From Enoplosus armatus (Eukaryota > Chordata > Actinopteri > Centrarchiformes > Enoplosidae): 64,000 nucleotides of DNA. The number at the start of each line of letters is the position of its first letter. Positions within the stretch are counted from its first letter, which is position 1. Below the pieces are notes generated by a model. The model saw only the letters and a program-made list of their open reading frames with translations, searched no databases and was not told where the DNA came from. The stretch lies in the NCBI RefSeq assembly GCF_043641665.1, contig NC_092190.1, forward strand, positions 6,455,048-6,519,047. Direction: 5' to 3'. This document shows positions 22,541 to 35,632 of this stretch, piece by piece. A program made the translations under genes and the position numbers.

Positions 22541-22714
22541 TTCATTATTGGTTTTAGTCTTTTTATGGCATTTGTTGAAAATATTGCCAGCCTCAAGTCT
22601 ATTCTCCTTGTTACAGTTTTTACTCTCCTGTTCTTTGGTAATCCCTCTCTTCCAGTGTGGCCTCCAGTCCCCTTTTTCTACTTGGCCTCCCTCTCGCTCT
22701 CCCTCTCCTCAGTG

Positions 22715-22885
22715 CCTGTTAGGGCCGTGCAGCCCGAGCTGTCAGAGCAGCAACAATCCCAGTCCATTAGTATGGTAATGAGGCTGCAGGCCGACAGGTG
22801 GCCTGCTAGACAGCTCAATTAAACTGCTCATTAAAGAGGAAAGTTAACGAAGCTGCAGCCCGGTGCCAGTACGGCTTTAACACAC
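22715..22885. promoter_or_regulatory. Candidate conserved non-coding element
   Basis: Contains a dense cluster of transcription-factor words in repeat-free sequence: 'ccattagtatggtaatgagg', an E-box 'gacaggtggcc', 'agctcaattaaactgctcat' and 'taaagaggaaagttaacg'. It ends just before a (GT)n run. It is about 24 kb upstream of olig2 and is a plausible enhancer by texture only. Confidence 0.35.
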
Positions 22886-22939
22886 AATGTGATGTCACAG
22901 GCAACAAATTGCTGGTGAGTAGGGGAGTGTGTCAGTGCC

Positions 22940-22941
<2 letters not shown>

Positions 22942-22984
<43 letters not shown>
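22942..22984. repeat. (TG)n microsatellite
   Basis: About 21 uninterrupted TG units, followed by interrupted GT-rich sequence to about 23060. Confidence 0.95.
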
Positions 22985-22985
<1 letters not shown>

Positions 22986-23089
22986 TGTGTCCTTGTGTGC
23001 ACGTTTGAATGTGTGTGAGTGCGTCTTGACGTGAGCGTATATAAGTGTGTCTGTCTGTGTGTGGCCAGAGATTGAAATAACAGGTCAGA

Positions 23090-25180
23090 GAGAGTTAGAT
23101 GGACGTTACTAATAAGGCAGAGATGATCAGAAAAGATGAGAGACGAGGAGGAGATGGGACGAAGAAAAAAATAAGTGACTCACAGTTGGCCTTTTACTGT
23201 CCCATCAGGCTGCCAGCGGCCAAGTTCTCTGCATCATTAACTGGACAAGAACATAGTAGTGCTCTAATTACTAATAAAAACAGCCAAAAATACACAAAGA
23301 CACAAGTTACTGCACAATATTTGAATATTCTCTATCCCCCAGTAAAGTGTGTTAAAGGAAAATTCATCTTTATGAAACATTTTAAACAACTTGAACACAA
23401 CTAAAGCAGCTATTTGGAAGTCTAAACAAGTCATTACCACAATAATCCATTACAACAGGCTTTCACATTGCAGAGCTACTGTACTTCTGGGGTCACCCTG
23501 CAGGTCGACCTCAATGGCCGTCATGTACGTTATTATCGCAATAGGGTTATATATATGTTTGTAGCTACTACAGTAGATTTAATGAATGATAAATCCAGAT
23601 ACTTGAAAACCCTGTGAATGACATATTTCCATAAAGTAGTCCTTCTCACCGATTCTACCTCATTGTACCCCAATTTTACAACAAATCTCTGGCGTCTTGC
23701 AGTGTATTATCATCTTATCACGCAAGCCCATTATGATGCATGCCGTTGTTGTGTTGACAGTGATGTGACCTGGTTAGCAAAGTCAAAAAACACAGATCAA
23801 AAAACATCTAGATGGTCAAACTTGTTGTTGTTGCTTGTAGAAGAAGTTGAAAGGAAAATCATTATTATTGCACTCTCAAGTAAATGATAGGTTCACAGTT
23901 TAAAGAGTTGCTGGTCGCTGTAATTATTCCTCTTCTCCAGTATATTTGCATATCATGTAGGTTTAGTTTCTCCTGTTTCGTCCTATTACTACCTGGAGTA
24001 TCGGCTCAGACAGGAAACAATGTCCAGGGAAACAAAACGTTGGAATTTTGTTCTAAGAAAGACTTTGGCTGACTCAGACTGTTGAAGCCTCATGTGGGCT
24101 TCAGACCGTGCTTGATTGACATCTCCCTCACTCTGCTGTTGGTTTTGTTGCACCTCACTTTCATTCTCAGTCTGGTGGCCTGACAAAATTCAAAGCATAG
24201 ATCTGCCCATCGTCAACCTCGGCAGAGGTCTAATCAGCTGGAATACTTACTGAACTTACTGAACGTCAAGGTATTAGTAAGTTCATTAGTATTCACTCTA
24301 TATTTACCACATTTATTTTACTATCTGAAATTCCTTACAGGTCGTTCAAACTGACACACTGAAACCACTGTGTGCTTGTGTGTTGAACGTTATATTGTCT
24401 AATCTGTACATTTGAGCAGAAGCATTTTAAGATGACATGAAGTTTAGACATCACTGTCAAAGTTACATCAAACAAATAGCTTGTGACCAACCGCATATAC
24501 AAAGACTCTGATTATCAGAGATTTTTAATAGTAATAATAATATCATTATTATTGTTGTTCATTATTATTGATACATTGTTAAGAACGATGACAAAGGAAA
24601 CTTTATATAAGCAGTCATTTCAGCAAGCTCAAAGTAAGTTGCAGTAAGATTAGACACAGATGTTATGGGTTTATTTCAGCCCCTACCTCTATAAACAGAA
24701 GGCCACAAAGTGAATTTGAAGACCCATTAAAGGGTCCTTATCAAATTAATATACCTCTTTAAGTAAATGAACACATTCAATATTCACTGTTAAATAATAA
24801 ACGATGTCCTTACAGGACTTACACGATGTGATTACAGTTTTTACTCCGTTTTAATTTTAATTTGATTAGTCTGGTTGGGATGGAGGTGGGGGGCATTGAG
24901 TGCAACATGTTTTAATAGTCGCTCATTGTTTATTATGTATGAGAATAAAGATGCATCACGACATGGTAATCAGTTTGTAACCCTGACCAATTTAGTCTGT
25001 AATCCTGGGGGCGTGCTCTCTCAAGTGTGAAAATGGGGCCATATGTGTCTTGCTTCTCTCTCTCTCTCTTTCTCTCTCGTGTTTCGATCTCTGCGTCTGC
25101 GACACGGAGGATCATGGGAGTTAATGGGGTAGGACTCCGGTCAACAAACAGGGGTTATGTATGGGCACAAACAAGTACAC
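23090..25180. other. Non-coding stretch, nothing recognised
   Basis: No supportable gene. The frames at 23099-23404 and 23618-23887 have no recognisable domain or splice context. A short CT-rich tract lies at about 25055-25079. Confidence 0.35.
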
Positions 25181-25189
25181 AGTGAGAAA

Positions 25190-25335
25190 ACAGACCCGCC
25201 AGATTCGCTCAAAGCTGTCTGAAAGATGTCTGCCCTTATGAATATGCTAATCCCAGTTTACCATGAACAAAAAAATGCTCATTAATTAATCAGCGACAAT
25301 GGCCTCCTTTAATGACACACTAGCTGCTTGGAGAC
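25190..25335. promoter_or_regulatory. Candidate conserved non-coding element with POU-like sites
   Basis: Holds 'cttatgaatatgctaatccc' (octamer-like ATGCTAAT next to an ATGAATAT half), 'ctcattaattaatcagcgac' (paired homeodomain words) and 'aacaatgg'-like SOX words ('cgacaatggcc'). Combined POU/SOX/homeodomain composition fits a neural progenitor enhancer of olig2. This is inference from words. Confidence 0.35.
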
Positions 25336-26099
25336 AGAGACTAGTGTGTGTGTGCATGAGAGTATAATATAAAACAATATTAATCCAAACATTTTGTCAG
25401 TTCATGAGATATTTTCTACTCACTGTTAGAAACAATGTAGGAAACAATTTTCACAAGAAAAAAAGTGATTGACAGGCAGACAGAAACAGGCCTGCAGCCA
25501 GACACACAGTCAGAGGTGTGTCTTGTCTGAATGAACGGTTTCACTGCATTGGGTATTAACCTACATAACACAGATCTTCTCAGCTTGGAGATGATGTGAA
25601 CCAAACTCAAAACTAGACCAAATCCTCAATCGGTTAACAACAACATGGAGGAAGTACGGTGGATATTAACAGGGAGAAATATCATTGTTCATTATATTGA
25701 CTGTGACAATCATCTGCTCCTTCCATCTTCTTATAAACAGAGCTCTCCCTGCCTAATTGTACAGGAAAGAAAGTTTGTGAAATGAGCTCAGTCTCTTGAA
25801 ATGGTCTCAGTACACAAATGTGATTGTGGTACGTCCTCCTGTAGAAAAGGATTGTGTGATTTTGGTGATCAATTTGGGTGCACCTACACACTGTGAAAAG
25901 CAAAATATTGTGTAATCCAGAGACATTTGCTAGTGTCTGGCTTGATAAGATATGATTAAACTAGTTTAAAGATTAAACCACAACACTATGTGACCACTAT
26001 AGTATCTCAACTAGTAAGATAGACTTGATATAAGCAATGAATCTTCAGATTTTCAAAATAAAGGCTGTTAAAACTGGATTGAATATTTAGTTTAATACT

Positions 26100-26345
26100 G
26101 TGTCTGGGAGGCTGGTCTGGCTAACCTTGGCAGGCTATTGGCTGACATGGAGGGTTGTCTGCTGATTACGCTCACCTGGGCCTTAAGCTATAAAAGCTGG
26201 CCCATGTGTTCACTCCTGTCTCTCCTTTCCTATGCTGACATCCACCATGCATCTTCTTTTTGTTTGCACCTCAACACCTCCACCTTGTGTTAACGTTAAT
26301 TTTAAGTAAATGTCTTGCATGGACTCCCTGCTTGTCACATTCCTT
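26100..26345. repeat. Possible solo LTR or repeat with its own TATA
   Basis: The order 'gctcacctgggccttaagc', 'tataaaagctggcccatgtg', then a CT-rich leader resembles an LTR-type promoter of fish retroelements. No internal retroelement coding sequence is adjacent, and no flanking duplicates were established. Confidence 0.3.
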
Positions 26346-27320
26346 GTGCCAGTTGGTGACAATACTTTTGTGAAATGCTTGTGAAATTAATTCTCCATTA
26401 GACCTAATGGTAAAGATAGTCAGGGTAACACTTTATTGTTAAGTGTTTCAGGGGTCCTATATATTCCTTATTACTGAAACTTTTTGCCTTGATGTACTTT
26501 GCCCTCACAGTTTTTAATGAGGAACTTGAGGGTGAAGGACAATTGGTTAGGAACAGAGCATTTTTTGGATCTGACCACACCCTGCCTCTGCTCCTGTCTG
26601 CCCTGCCACTTCATAACACCCCTCTCTTGCCCTTACATCTGTCCTGTGTCCCTTCAGCAGCAGTGGATCATTGAGGTCCAAGCAGTCAGCAGGCAGCAGC
26701 CCGCTGGTCTATTATGTCGCTAATTGGTGGCATGAGTGAGATGGCTACAATATCAAAAGGCAGGAAGCAAAGATTGGAGGGAGTGTGTGCGTGTGTGTGT
26801 GTGTATGGGGGGGGGGAGGAGGCAGGAAAGGGAAACTGAGAGACAGAGGGAGAAAGGGAGAGATTTGTTCTCATTGGAGGAGGGCGTGTCCATTCTCCAC
26901 GTTAGGAGCAAATTAGGTTGACAGGGGAGTGACAGTTTTGTGCGTGTGTGTGTGTGTGTGTGTATGGGCATGTCAGTCCGAGGGGATGTGGTAAGAAGTG
27001 TTGTGTACGAGCTGGACAATGGAGTTACCAGGTGTGGGTGTGAGGCCTCCTGATAAGCTGCTCTAATAATACCACCTCTGTTGGTGAGAAACAGAAAATG
27101 GAACTCATAAGTAAAGCAGAGATGGAGAGAGAAAGATTAAAACAGAAGTTTAGAGATATTTTGTTGAGTAACTGTGAATTTGACTGCACCTGAGAAGGAG
27201 TAGAGGTGCAATTTTGTGTGTCAGTAAAATTTGATTTGTCCCAAGATGAACCAGAAGACTTTTTATTGATTTACTGGTATTGACCATTTCTGGTACTTTG
27301 TCAAATATGTCTCATTCCGC
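26345..27320. other. Non-coding stretch with GT-rich and G-rich simple sequence
   Basis: Contains GT-rich tracts at 26785-26816 and 26940-26963 and a short G run at 26807-26816. The opposing open frames at 26499-27019 are produced by these simple sequences. Confidence 0.4.
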
Positions 27321-27324
27321 TCCG

Positions 27325-27695
27325 TTAAAGGGGCACTCCATCAATTTCACACGTGAGGATCAATTTACATGTCGTGAGGAGTACTACTCACCCTGTGGAT
27401 ACAGTTGTGTAACAGTTGGCCACGGAAGGAGCTTTCCAAAGTCATCAGGGTGATCTCAGCTTGAGCTCGAGACGTTACAGAATACCTGTGTAACAAACTG
27501 GAGGGGTGGGTGATGAATATGCTTCTGCGTTGCGTCATGGTGTGTAGGACGCAGCGATATTCGGAGCTTGACTCATACTCGGGACTAAAAGTCAGGGTAT
27601 CTCGGCCTCAGCTGCATCAATTTTGACCATCCTCTCTAACATTATGGAGGACAAAACAAATTGCGGGAGTGCCACCCTAAAAGAGTGGCTTTGTT
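27325..27695. repeat. Dispersed fish repeat
   Basis: Begins 'aaaggggcactccatcaatt' and continues with 'atgtcgtgaggagtactact' and 'ctttccaaagtcatcagg'. This is a familiar, moderately decayed teleost interspersed repeat. Confidence 0.5.
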
Positions 27696-27779
27696 TTCTA
27701 CTGCACAGTATATGAACGTTTAGCAGGACAAACAACTGCCACACAACATTAAAGTATAGCCTGTGGTGAAGAATGGATT

Positions 27780-28300
27780 AATAGCAGCTATAATTGACAG
27801 TTTTATAATAATATATCAAATGACAGTGTGACACTGTGAAAGGGGTCACTTGTAGTAATGAACCTGCAGAGAATTATCTCCTGAATCTGCAGCTCCCCTT
27901 GGCTTTACAAAACTCTATAGTGAGTTTCAGCTCATTGTGTCACTGTTCAGCAGCTGTTTTCAGTGAAAAACCTCTAAAAATCCACTGTACACTACCTGCT
28001 CAACAGCAAACAGCAGACAAACACAGTTAGTGACTAGCTGGTGAACATAGTGGAGCATTTAGCAGCTAAACAGCCAGATGTTTCCCTCAGGAGTTGGTAG
28101 AGAAACCAGAGCTAAAAGAAAGTAAATATTGGACTTATATTCATCAGGTGGCCAGAGACACGGATTCAAATGAATGATAATGTTGCTACGTAACAGCCGT
28201 AAATAAGCAACTATTTGCTAACAAAATGCCATATCAACTACATGTCAGTGTTAACAACTTGTGTCTGCTGCTACCAAGTGGCCAGAAAATCAGCTGTTGC
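27780..28300. repeat. Dispersed fish repeat
   Basis: 'gcagctaaacagccagatgt', 'ttccctcaggagttggtaga', 'agagctaaaagaaagtaaat' and 'tcatcaggtggccagagaca' follow the order of a common teleost repeat. It is unrelated to the repeat just before it. Confidence 0.5.
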
Positions 28301-29219
28301 AGATTTAAGCAGAGCTATTCAGCATTCAAATATATCTAAACTGGTTCTAATCTTGAAGTGGGCTTTCCCCAGGTGACAGGAAACATATAAATATTTGATT
28401 GGCAGGTACACAAGATTAAATGAGCTGAATTAGGACAAAAAAACAAAAAACAAAAAACTAAACTAATCGAGACATCCAAGCAAAAGTTAAGCGGCGCAGT
28501 TTGGTTTCAATCTGCCTCTGGCCGGCAACTTTTAAACTCGTCATTTGAACAGTTACAATTCCATGACAACTAGTAAGCTCCATCTGCTGATGAAGATCAT
28601 GTGAAACAATTGAAATTTGAAAGCACCACAGCAAATAAACAGACCTTGATGTATGATTGTTTAGTCAACTGCTGTTTTCAAAGTCAAGAATAAACTTTGA
28701 GCCTAAAGAATAGATAATCAACAGTTGCCGCCCTCTGTGTCTTGGGAAAAGTCTCTCTGAGAAACACGGTTTACTCATGTTTTAACAACAATCAAACCAA
28801 GTGACATAATTGTATGATTATCATTCTTTGTGTTGTGGAAAGCACGACGCTAACACCATCGTGCCCAACATCCCCTCTTTGCCTCAAGGGTGTCTTCTGC
28901 AGGCTCACGTGTCCTAATCGTGCCCCTCTCCCCGTCACTTCCACTGACCCCCTGTTGTGGAGGGAGAGAGCAACATTACATCTTAATCTCACCCGCTTGA
29001 TGGAGAATGCAGGTCCCTGAAAGGCAGCATTTTCTGGTTACATGAACCCATTGGAGGTGGATCAACCATATGCCAATTGACATGGCTGGGGCTGAATGGC
29101 CAACGTGGATTGTAACAGTGGTCTGCGGACAAAACCCCCCCCGCGGGCTCCCACACCTCCACCACAACCGAACAGACGCTAAGGCTGCTGCTGACACAAG
29201 GCCAGACCCCCCCCCACTG

Positions 29220-29220
<1 letters not shown>
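28300..29220. other. Non-coding stretch, nothing recognised
   Basis: No supportable gene. The part at 28840-29120 is GC-balanced and repeat-free and could be a regulatory block, but no decisive motif is visible. Confidence 0.3.

Positions 29221-29226
<6 letters not shown>

Positions 29227-29259
<33 letters not shown>
29227..29259. repeat. (CA)n microsatellite
   Basis: About 16 CA units next to a short TATATA run. Confidence 0.93.
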
Positions 29260-29261
<2 letters not shown>

Positions 29262-31130
29262 TATTGGTGCCCCACTGGCTTCTGATATTCTGATATTTAT
29301 GTTTTCGATATGATGTTGGGAATACAAGGAGAGTAACACCTCACAACATAATGCAGTTCAAGAGAGCGGCAGAAACACTCAGAAACACATTGTTGTAAAA
29401 TTAGCTGCTTTTGTCGATTTCACAAATGACACTAACCTGGAAGTGCATGTTGTTTCAAAAGGACATTACTGTTGGTGTCTGAAGACAGTTCTGCTGGACC
29501 AGATTTTGGTAGAAGACACCAAATTACTTTAGTGTGTAATGATATAATTTCAAGTCTCTATTTTAAATAATACATAAAAATGTATTTTAAATAATGATGT
29601 ATACCTTCCAACTCACATGTGTCCGCTTTTATTTTTTTCTCCAGAGAATCTCAAAGTGTTTATGAAAATCTAGCACTTTTATATCACTTGGGTTCTCCCT
29701 TGGTTTGATAATAACAATAAACCTTAATTGAATAACACAAGGAAAAGAAAAAAAAGAACATGGAATAAAAAGCAAATGCAAAGTAAAAAAAAGAAATTAA
29801 ATCAAAAGGACATTAAAATGTAGATGAAAACATAAAATGGCAAAACATGAGTTTCCACATTAGATCCTTTATTTTTATCAACAAATCTTTTCAGTGCGGG
29901 AGAGAGAGGGAGAATTTACTCAATTCAAGAATGTGAAATAATATCTATCCAAGTGGAAAACAGACCTTCTCTTTATATTATCTAACCACAATGACAATTC
30001 TAATAAATGCTTTTTAAAATGACATTCTTTGTTATTCTTTTAAAATCCCCTGGATTTAGAAAGGAAAGGTTAGCAGGCATGAATCCTGTCTAAAATCAGA
30101 TTTTGTGCTTATTATTATTGTCGTACATTAGCCACTCAGTTGTGGAATAAAAACAAATGTATGTAAAATGGTAAATCTTTCAACTATAATCATTGTGTTG
30201 ATCATGACTGATTGTATATTAACGAAATTGTAATCAGATGGCAGTGGACTCCAAATCCCTGCGACAAACTAACATAACAATCCTCGTCTTTTCTACACCA
30301 GTGATCCCACATGAGAGCGTGAGATGTGGAGCTTTAGTGAAAATGTGCCCTGATTGGAGAGGCAAGCTGGCCCTGCCACTCCACCGACTGTACCACTGGA
30401 GAGGCCAGTGCGTTCACCATATGGGACAGGGATGGTCAATAGGATTACGTCGTGCACCTCTCCTTCTCCCTCTTCTCTCCACCACACATAATCAACCAGG
30501 GGATGAAGTCCTGGCCCACCAAGCCTCCGCTGAAGTATCCCAGATCCCCTTTCCCCTACTTGGGAAGGGAGAGTGGGGCAGTGGGGGTCTCGTGGGCAGA
30601 GAGAAAGAGCAGGGGGACCACCAGATGGATTAACATATTCAACAGAGGCAGAGATCAAGCCTTTATAGAGTGAGGACAGAGGGAGGCTTTCTCTCACACA
30701 TACAGAGTCTGAGAGAAAACAGAAATGAGTGTAAGCTGGATTTGTTTTCATTGTCATGGAAAAGCAGCGATGGGCCAAGTGATAACTCAGCTACTCACAT
30801 GTAGCCTCATTTTTTTTCCCTCACAAATATGAGCATGACGTGGACATGTGCACAAACCTTAGTGGGGCAAAGTAACTAAATACATGAACTCAAGGTACTT
30901 GTACATGAGGACAATAAAAGAGAGAATAATTGCACCTTCTAGCTTCATAATCAGACTGAATTGCCAATTCAGGTGTTGGGTGTTTAGCCAGTGAAATGAC
31001 AAAATGACAATTTAAGATAGCGCTAATACAACTACTTGTTTAGATGATGGACAGAAAATTAACTGACATCAATTTTGCTGATATATTCAGAAAAAATGGA
31101 TGTTTTTTTTATCCTTTATAATTTTGCTCA
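29260..31130. other. Non-coding stretch, nothing recognised
   Basis: AT-rich sequence followed by a GC-balanced part at 30240-30650. The opposing frames at 30238-30778 overlap on both strands and have no recognisable domains. Confidence 0.35.
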
Positions 31131-31139
31131 TTCACATAC

Positions 31140-31270
31140 ACATCAGTGGCAGCCAGCTACCATGTAAGATGCTGGCTTGAACATCGGCAGCAATTTGGGG
31201 TTCAGTGTCTTCAACATGTGGACAAGAGGAGCTGGGGATCGAACAACCAAACCTGTGGTCCAACAAGTCC
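31140..31270. repeat. Dispersed fish repeat fragment
   Basis: 'ggggttcagtgtcttcaaca', 'tggacaagaggagctgggga' and 'tcgaacaaccaaacctgtgg' are a decayed version of a well-known teleost repeat with SINE-like wording. Confidence 0.55.
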
Positions 31271-31449
31271 TTTGAATTAAATGACAAAATACATAGTTAA
31301 TACTGTGTTTGACCATGCCCTCTTGAATGAAAAATTTCCCCCCTTAAGTTTTTTCTGATGGCATCAGATGGTTGGTCAACATAAATGAGCTCAACACCTG
31401 ACCAGTTTGACTTTGACTGAAAAAAAACATGTGGACGACAATTCAAGAC

Positions 31450-31685
31450 ATCTGGCTTGTACTTTTTACTCTTTTATATTTATTTGACATAGATATATGA
31501 GCATATATTAAAACATTTAATGCATTACTATGTATTAAACTAGTACATAAAAAGTTAAATTCAGCTCCACCTTGACCAAGAAAACATTTAAGGTAGCTTG
31601 GGCCATTCTGCATAATGAATACTTTTGATAGTAAAGTTTACTGCTGGTACTTTTACTTAAGTAGGGTTTTGAGTGCAGGGATTTT
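31450..31685 (+). repeat. Dispersed fish repeat (same family as 1-300)
   Basis: 'cttgtactttttactctttt', 'ctgctggtacttttacttaa' and 'gtagggttttgagtgcaggg' match the AT-rich dispersed family at 1-300, in opposite orientation. Confidence 0.4.
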
Positions 31686-31717
31686 ACTTATAATATGAGT
31701 TCCACCCAAGACAAACA

Positions 31718-31718
<1 letters not shown>

Positions 31719-31748
<30 letters not shown>
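31719..31748. repeat. (CA)n microsatellite
   Basis: About 15 CA units. Confidence 0.93.
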
Positions 31749-31749
<1 letters not shown>

Positions 31750-32257
31750 CATTGCCACTGTGCTGTGAGCGAACTCGTGGCCCTGTCCCAGCATGGGCAC
31801 CAGATTAGAGACCCTGCTTTTCGCTGGTTTGCTGTTCTCATGACATGTGAATGGCCAGTGAGATAGTGGATCGACATTATCCTGCACATTCATCTCCACA
31901 TCAAAGATGAGCCCAACGGCTGGAGGAATACCACCCTGAAAGAGAGCAAAGACCCTGCTACTAATGTTGGATTAGAGATCCGAAAGCAAGAAAGTAGCTT
32001 GTGTAGTGTTTATGAGTGACTGTTGATATCTGATCAGGCTAAGTTCTCTTTTCTTTTACATCTTGCCTAAACCAAGACATTGTGTAGCTGGCTTACAGTC
32101 TGTCTCCCTCTTACCGTCATTGTGAAGCTTGTCAGACAAAGACAGAAAGACGTGTGAATATCCCATTATATCTCTTTGTACTTACATTCAACCGTCAGTT
32201 ATCACTTATTTTTTGTTTCAGAATAGCCGAGCACACAACACAGGTCATTGACACAGA

Positions 32258-32505
32258 CTATATGGACAAACATATGTGAGCAAGTACTACACCCATATGT
32301 AGAACGTGTCATTCCAAAACCATCTGCTGCTGAAACAGCCTCCATTCCTCTGGTTTCTGGCTTTTCACCAGATTTTGAAAGCCACAAGAGCATTAGTGAG
32401 GTCAAACACTGATGTTGGGTGATAAGGTCTGGCTCACAGTTGGTGTTCAAGTTCACCCCAAAGGTGTTGGATGAGGTTGAGGTCAGGGCTCTGTGCAGGC
32501 CAGGA
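32258..32505 (-). mobile_element. Tc1/mariner relic A (transposase 3' end and terminal inverted repeat)
   Basis: On the plus strand it starts with 'actatatggacaaacatatg', which is like the terminal inverted repeat of an abundant fish Tc1/mariner family. It then reads backwards through that element's 3' end to the segment encoding the PAQSPDLNP block (seen as 'gatgaggttgaggtcagggc'). The transposase frame is broken by frameshifts, and the 5' two thirds of the element are absent. It is a dead fragment. Confidence 0.75.
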
Positions 32506-34585
32506 TCCACGGAATTGAACTTCCAGCATTTTTGCCTTTCATGCAGGAGATCGCAGTTTGTATCCTGTCACAGTTGTGCAATTAACGTTGGCCTTTTTAT
32601 TAACCATAACCACAATCTTTTTCTAACCTTAACCATACTGTATATCATAAAAAATTTATTGACGTTCTGGTCTGGTGACAAGGTTGTACCCATTTGTTTA
32701 TGGACCTGGCTTTGTGCGTTGGAAGAACTTTATTGACTAAAATATCATAGTATGATGAAGATTTCTTGTAATTGGACTAAGGGGCCCAAACCAGAAAAAA
32801 GGTCCCAGAGCAACAGTACACAAAAGTATGGGAAAAGCGATAATTCCTGCACTGCTGCATAGAGATCCTCCATCAAATCATGCAGTCGTCTAGTAGAACA
32901 TACATAAAGACAGTATGTCAGTGGCTGCACCACCTGTACTGTGTACTCTTTTGAGTGGTGACATTTAGTTGTAGTCTAGTAGACATTTAGGTTAAAGTTG
33001 TCTCCAGTATGTTGATGCAGCAGCTCCAGAAGAACATTTACTCTGCCACTTTCTGTCTTTCCAAGAATTTAGGAGATGAGAGGAGAACAACGAGACCTCT
33101 GAAGAAGACAATGTGGAAGGAGTTGTGGGAAGATGAGGGGTTGAACAAGTGAATGCAAGACGGCGATAATGGGAACTCACCATCAATGATATCAATCTGT
33201 TGAGCAGCAACATGCAGGAACACTGTGTAGTTTGTCAGGTTTGGCAGCTGTACACTAATCATCACAGTGCGCTTTGACTGCGCGATGAGAGAAAAAGAAG
33301 AAGAGTGGAAGAAGAGAATGAGAGCGGCATATCGATGCAGAGAAGGAGACAGAAAGGACACAATGCAGCAGCAGCAGCTGGAGAAAGAGGGTGAACCTGC
33401 TGCCTGGCTGCTGGTCTTGTGATTGATGAGGTCACTGAGAGGGCTTCCCCAAAATGCAGAGTGTCTTCAGAGGGTCAGTCAGAGGTTGGGTAGAGGTCAG
33501 AGAGCAACCGAAGGGGAGACGCAGTCTGAAAGTACCACAACAAATTTCAGTAAAATTATTCTTAGGGAGTCTTCCCTTGATGGCCACTGTATACTCTCTA
33601 TATCGGCTGATAGACCGTACTTGACGTCAAATTAAATCTTTGTATGAAACAGGCTCCCGATTGGCTGCCATGGGGCCATGGGGTTCCTCATAAAATCATA
33701 CTGTACATCTAAACTTCTGTTTCTCCACCGTCATAGCTGGAGTGTGTCAACACTTTGTGGAAGTTTGTCTCTCTTTTCTGTCTATGAAGAATAATATCTG
33801 ACTTTAATGTCAGCGGCCATGACACAGCATTCACATTAAATGCATTTTGTTGAGAATGCTGGAGTATTTTGGCAGCCTGTGTTTATTTGCCACAAAGAGC
33901 CAGTGCACAAAGCTGGCACAGACTGTGTTCTGATCTGATCTTAAAACCTACCAGGACCTCCAATTTCTTGACATTTTCCTCCAGTTTTCCTTCTTGTCAC
34001 TGTGCACTTACTAAGTGGAGTCAAAAAGCTTCAGGATAAGTGAACATTTTTGACTCGAATTAAAACCTTTTTCATTTTGTGTAGCTGCGTCTACAGCCAC
34101 TCTGTCTTTTTGTGTGCACTCATATGCGATTGCACGATTTTTAAGATTCGCTCATTTTTGTCTGCAGACATATTTAGTATTTTGAAAGCTTAATAAATAT
34201 TGAATGCTTATATAATCATTGTTGTATCTTGATGTTGTCAAATTACTCTCCAGTATAGTATTGGTTATCCATTTATCTTAGAATATGGATTGTAATATTT
34301 CATATTTCAGCTTGTCAGAAAGAATGATGAAAAATACATTGATTTACAGAAGCAGGCGGAGCAGGAGCTAGCCAGAAGGCAGGACTTAAGCTTTGTATAT
34401 TAACAAAACTATATGACAATGAAAAGCCTGGTTGTAAAATACCACAACCCCTATAATAGTTCCTCCACCTCCCAAACTAGCATACATGCTAATTCCAACA
34501 CACATACAGTACACACAAAGCACTTTCCAGTGTTGTCACTTAGTGTCTCTGGGTGGGAGGGCCAGCAGTGGAGTAGCTATGTGTG
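32505..34585. other. Non-coding stretch, nothing recognised
   Basis: No supportable gene. The frames at 32992-33361 on the minus strand overlap each other and lack domains or splice context. Confidence 0.35.
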
Positions 34586-34589
34586 AAGG

Positions 34590-34745
34590 TAACCTTTTCA
34601 ACCCCGTTGGAGCCACTTGGTAAACACACACTATAATTACTGCTTATTAGAGGCTATAGGGGCCCATTAGTGGCACTGGTCCTATCCCTCACTGCCTGCC
34701 ACCTCATTATAGAAGCCAGTACAGCACAGTCTGCCTCATTACCAC
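34590..34745. promoter_or_regulatory. Candidate conserved non-coding element
   Basis: Repeat-free block with 'cactataattactgcttatt', 'gggcccattagtggcac' and two E-box-like words ('gccacttgg', 'ccacctgcc'). It ends at a CA-rich tract about 12 kb upstream of olig2. Conservation is inferred from texture. Confidence 0.3.
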
Positions 34746-34779
34746 CTGCCTGTTAAACTCACACACATGCATCCATGCA

Positions 34780-34815
<36 letters not shown>
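34780..34815. repeat. (CA)n microsatellite
   Basis: About 18 CA units. Confidence 0.93.
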
Positions 34816-34819
<4 letters not shown>

Positions 34820-35630
34820 AACAAGTAAACATGCACTTGTGAGCACACAGGAGTTCGCTGCAGGTGCTGCCAGATTGAAGTCAGGTGTTGACTTGTTAAC
34901 TGTTGGATAGTGGAAAATAGCTGTCTGTGTATGTGTGCATAAGCATTCATGTGCATCATGTGACATAAGTCCAAAGTGATCAACCAACACTGTTTATGAC
35001 TGCCTCATGCTATAGGCATAGTGCTCATTATTTTGAATACTGCCTTTAGTCCAATTTATTTGGCTTTGACTTGACATGAGAATTGTCACTGGCGTCACTT
35101 TGTTGCCTGTAACAGAAACTTTTAACTGTTTCAGGTGTTGACTTAGGCAGCTTTCTTTGGGCCAAGATGGATGTTTTTCAAATACTTTTGTTTGTGTTTT
35201 TATTATTTATGCCAATATTTTTGTGTGACAGCCATCCTCACTTTAGTAAAACTCAGAAGAAGTAATAATTGTTCATTTATTAATAAGGTAACAGATAAAC
35301 ATGTGTTGTATTATATGTTAGCTAGTGTACACATGATCGTATACATAACTTTTTTTTTTAATAAAACCATTCCCATTTTACCCACCCAATAATATACACA
35401 CTATCTGTGACAATGTCTTGATTTTAAGTTATAGTAGAAGTGCTGCAACAGAACAAACCCACGAGTTTAAAGTGAAACTGACTAGTTAAAACATAAAAGT
35501 TAGTGGTGACTTTACACTGTACATGATGTAACTTACATTTCACGCAACAAGCTGCAGGTATATTTAGCCCAAAAAAAGAGACTTGGCTATAGGTCAGTAC
35601 TGGCCACAACTCACACATATGCTTTATATG
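34820..35630. other. Non-coding stretch, nothing recognised
   Basis: AT-rich sequence with no supportable gene. Confidence 0.35.
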
Positions 35631-35631
35631 T

Positions 35632-35632
<1 letters not shown>

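Noticed and set aside
26150..26345. Possible protein-gene promoter at 'tataaaagctggcccatg'
   Set aside because: No coding exon with a good start or splice donor follows. A repeat or LTR-type promoter explains it at least as well.
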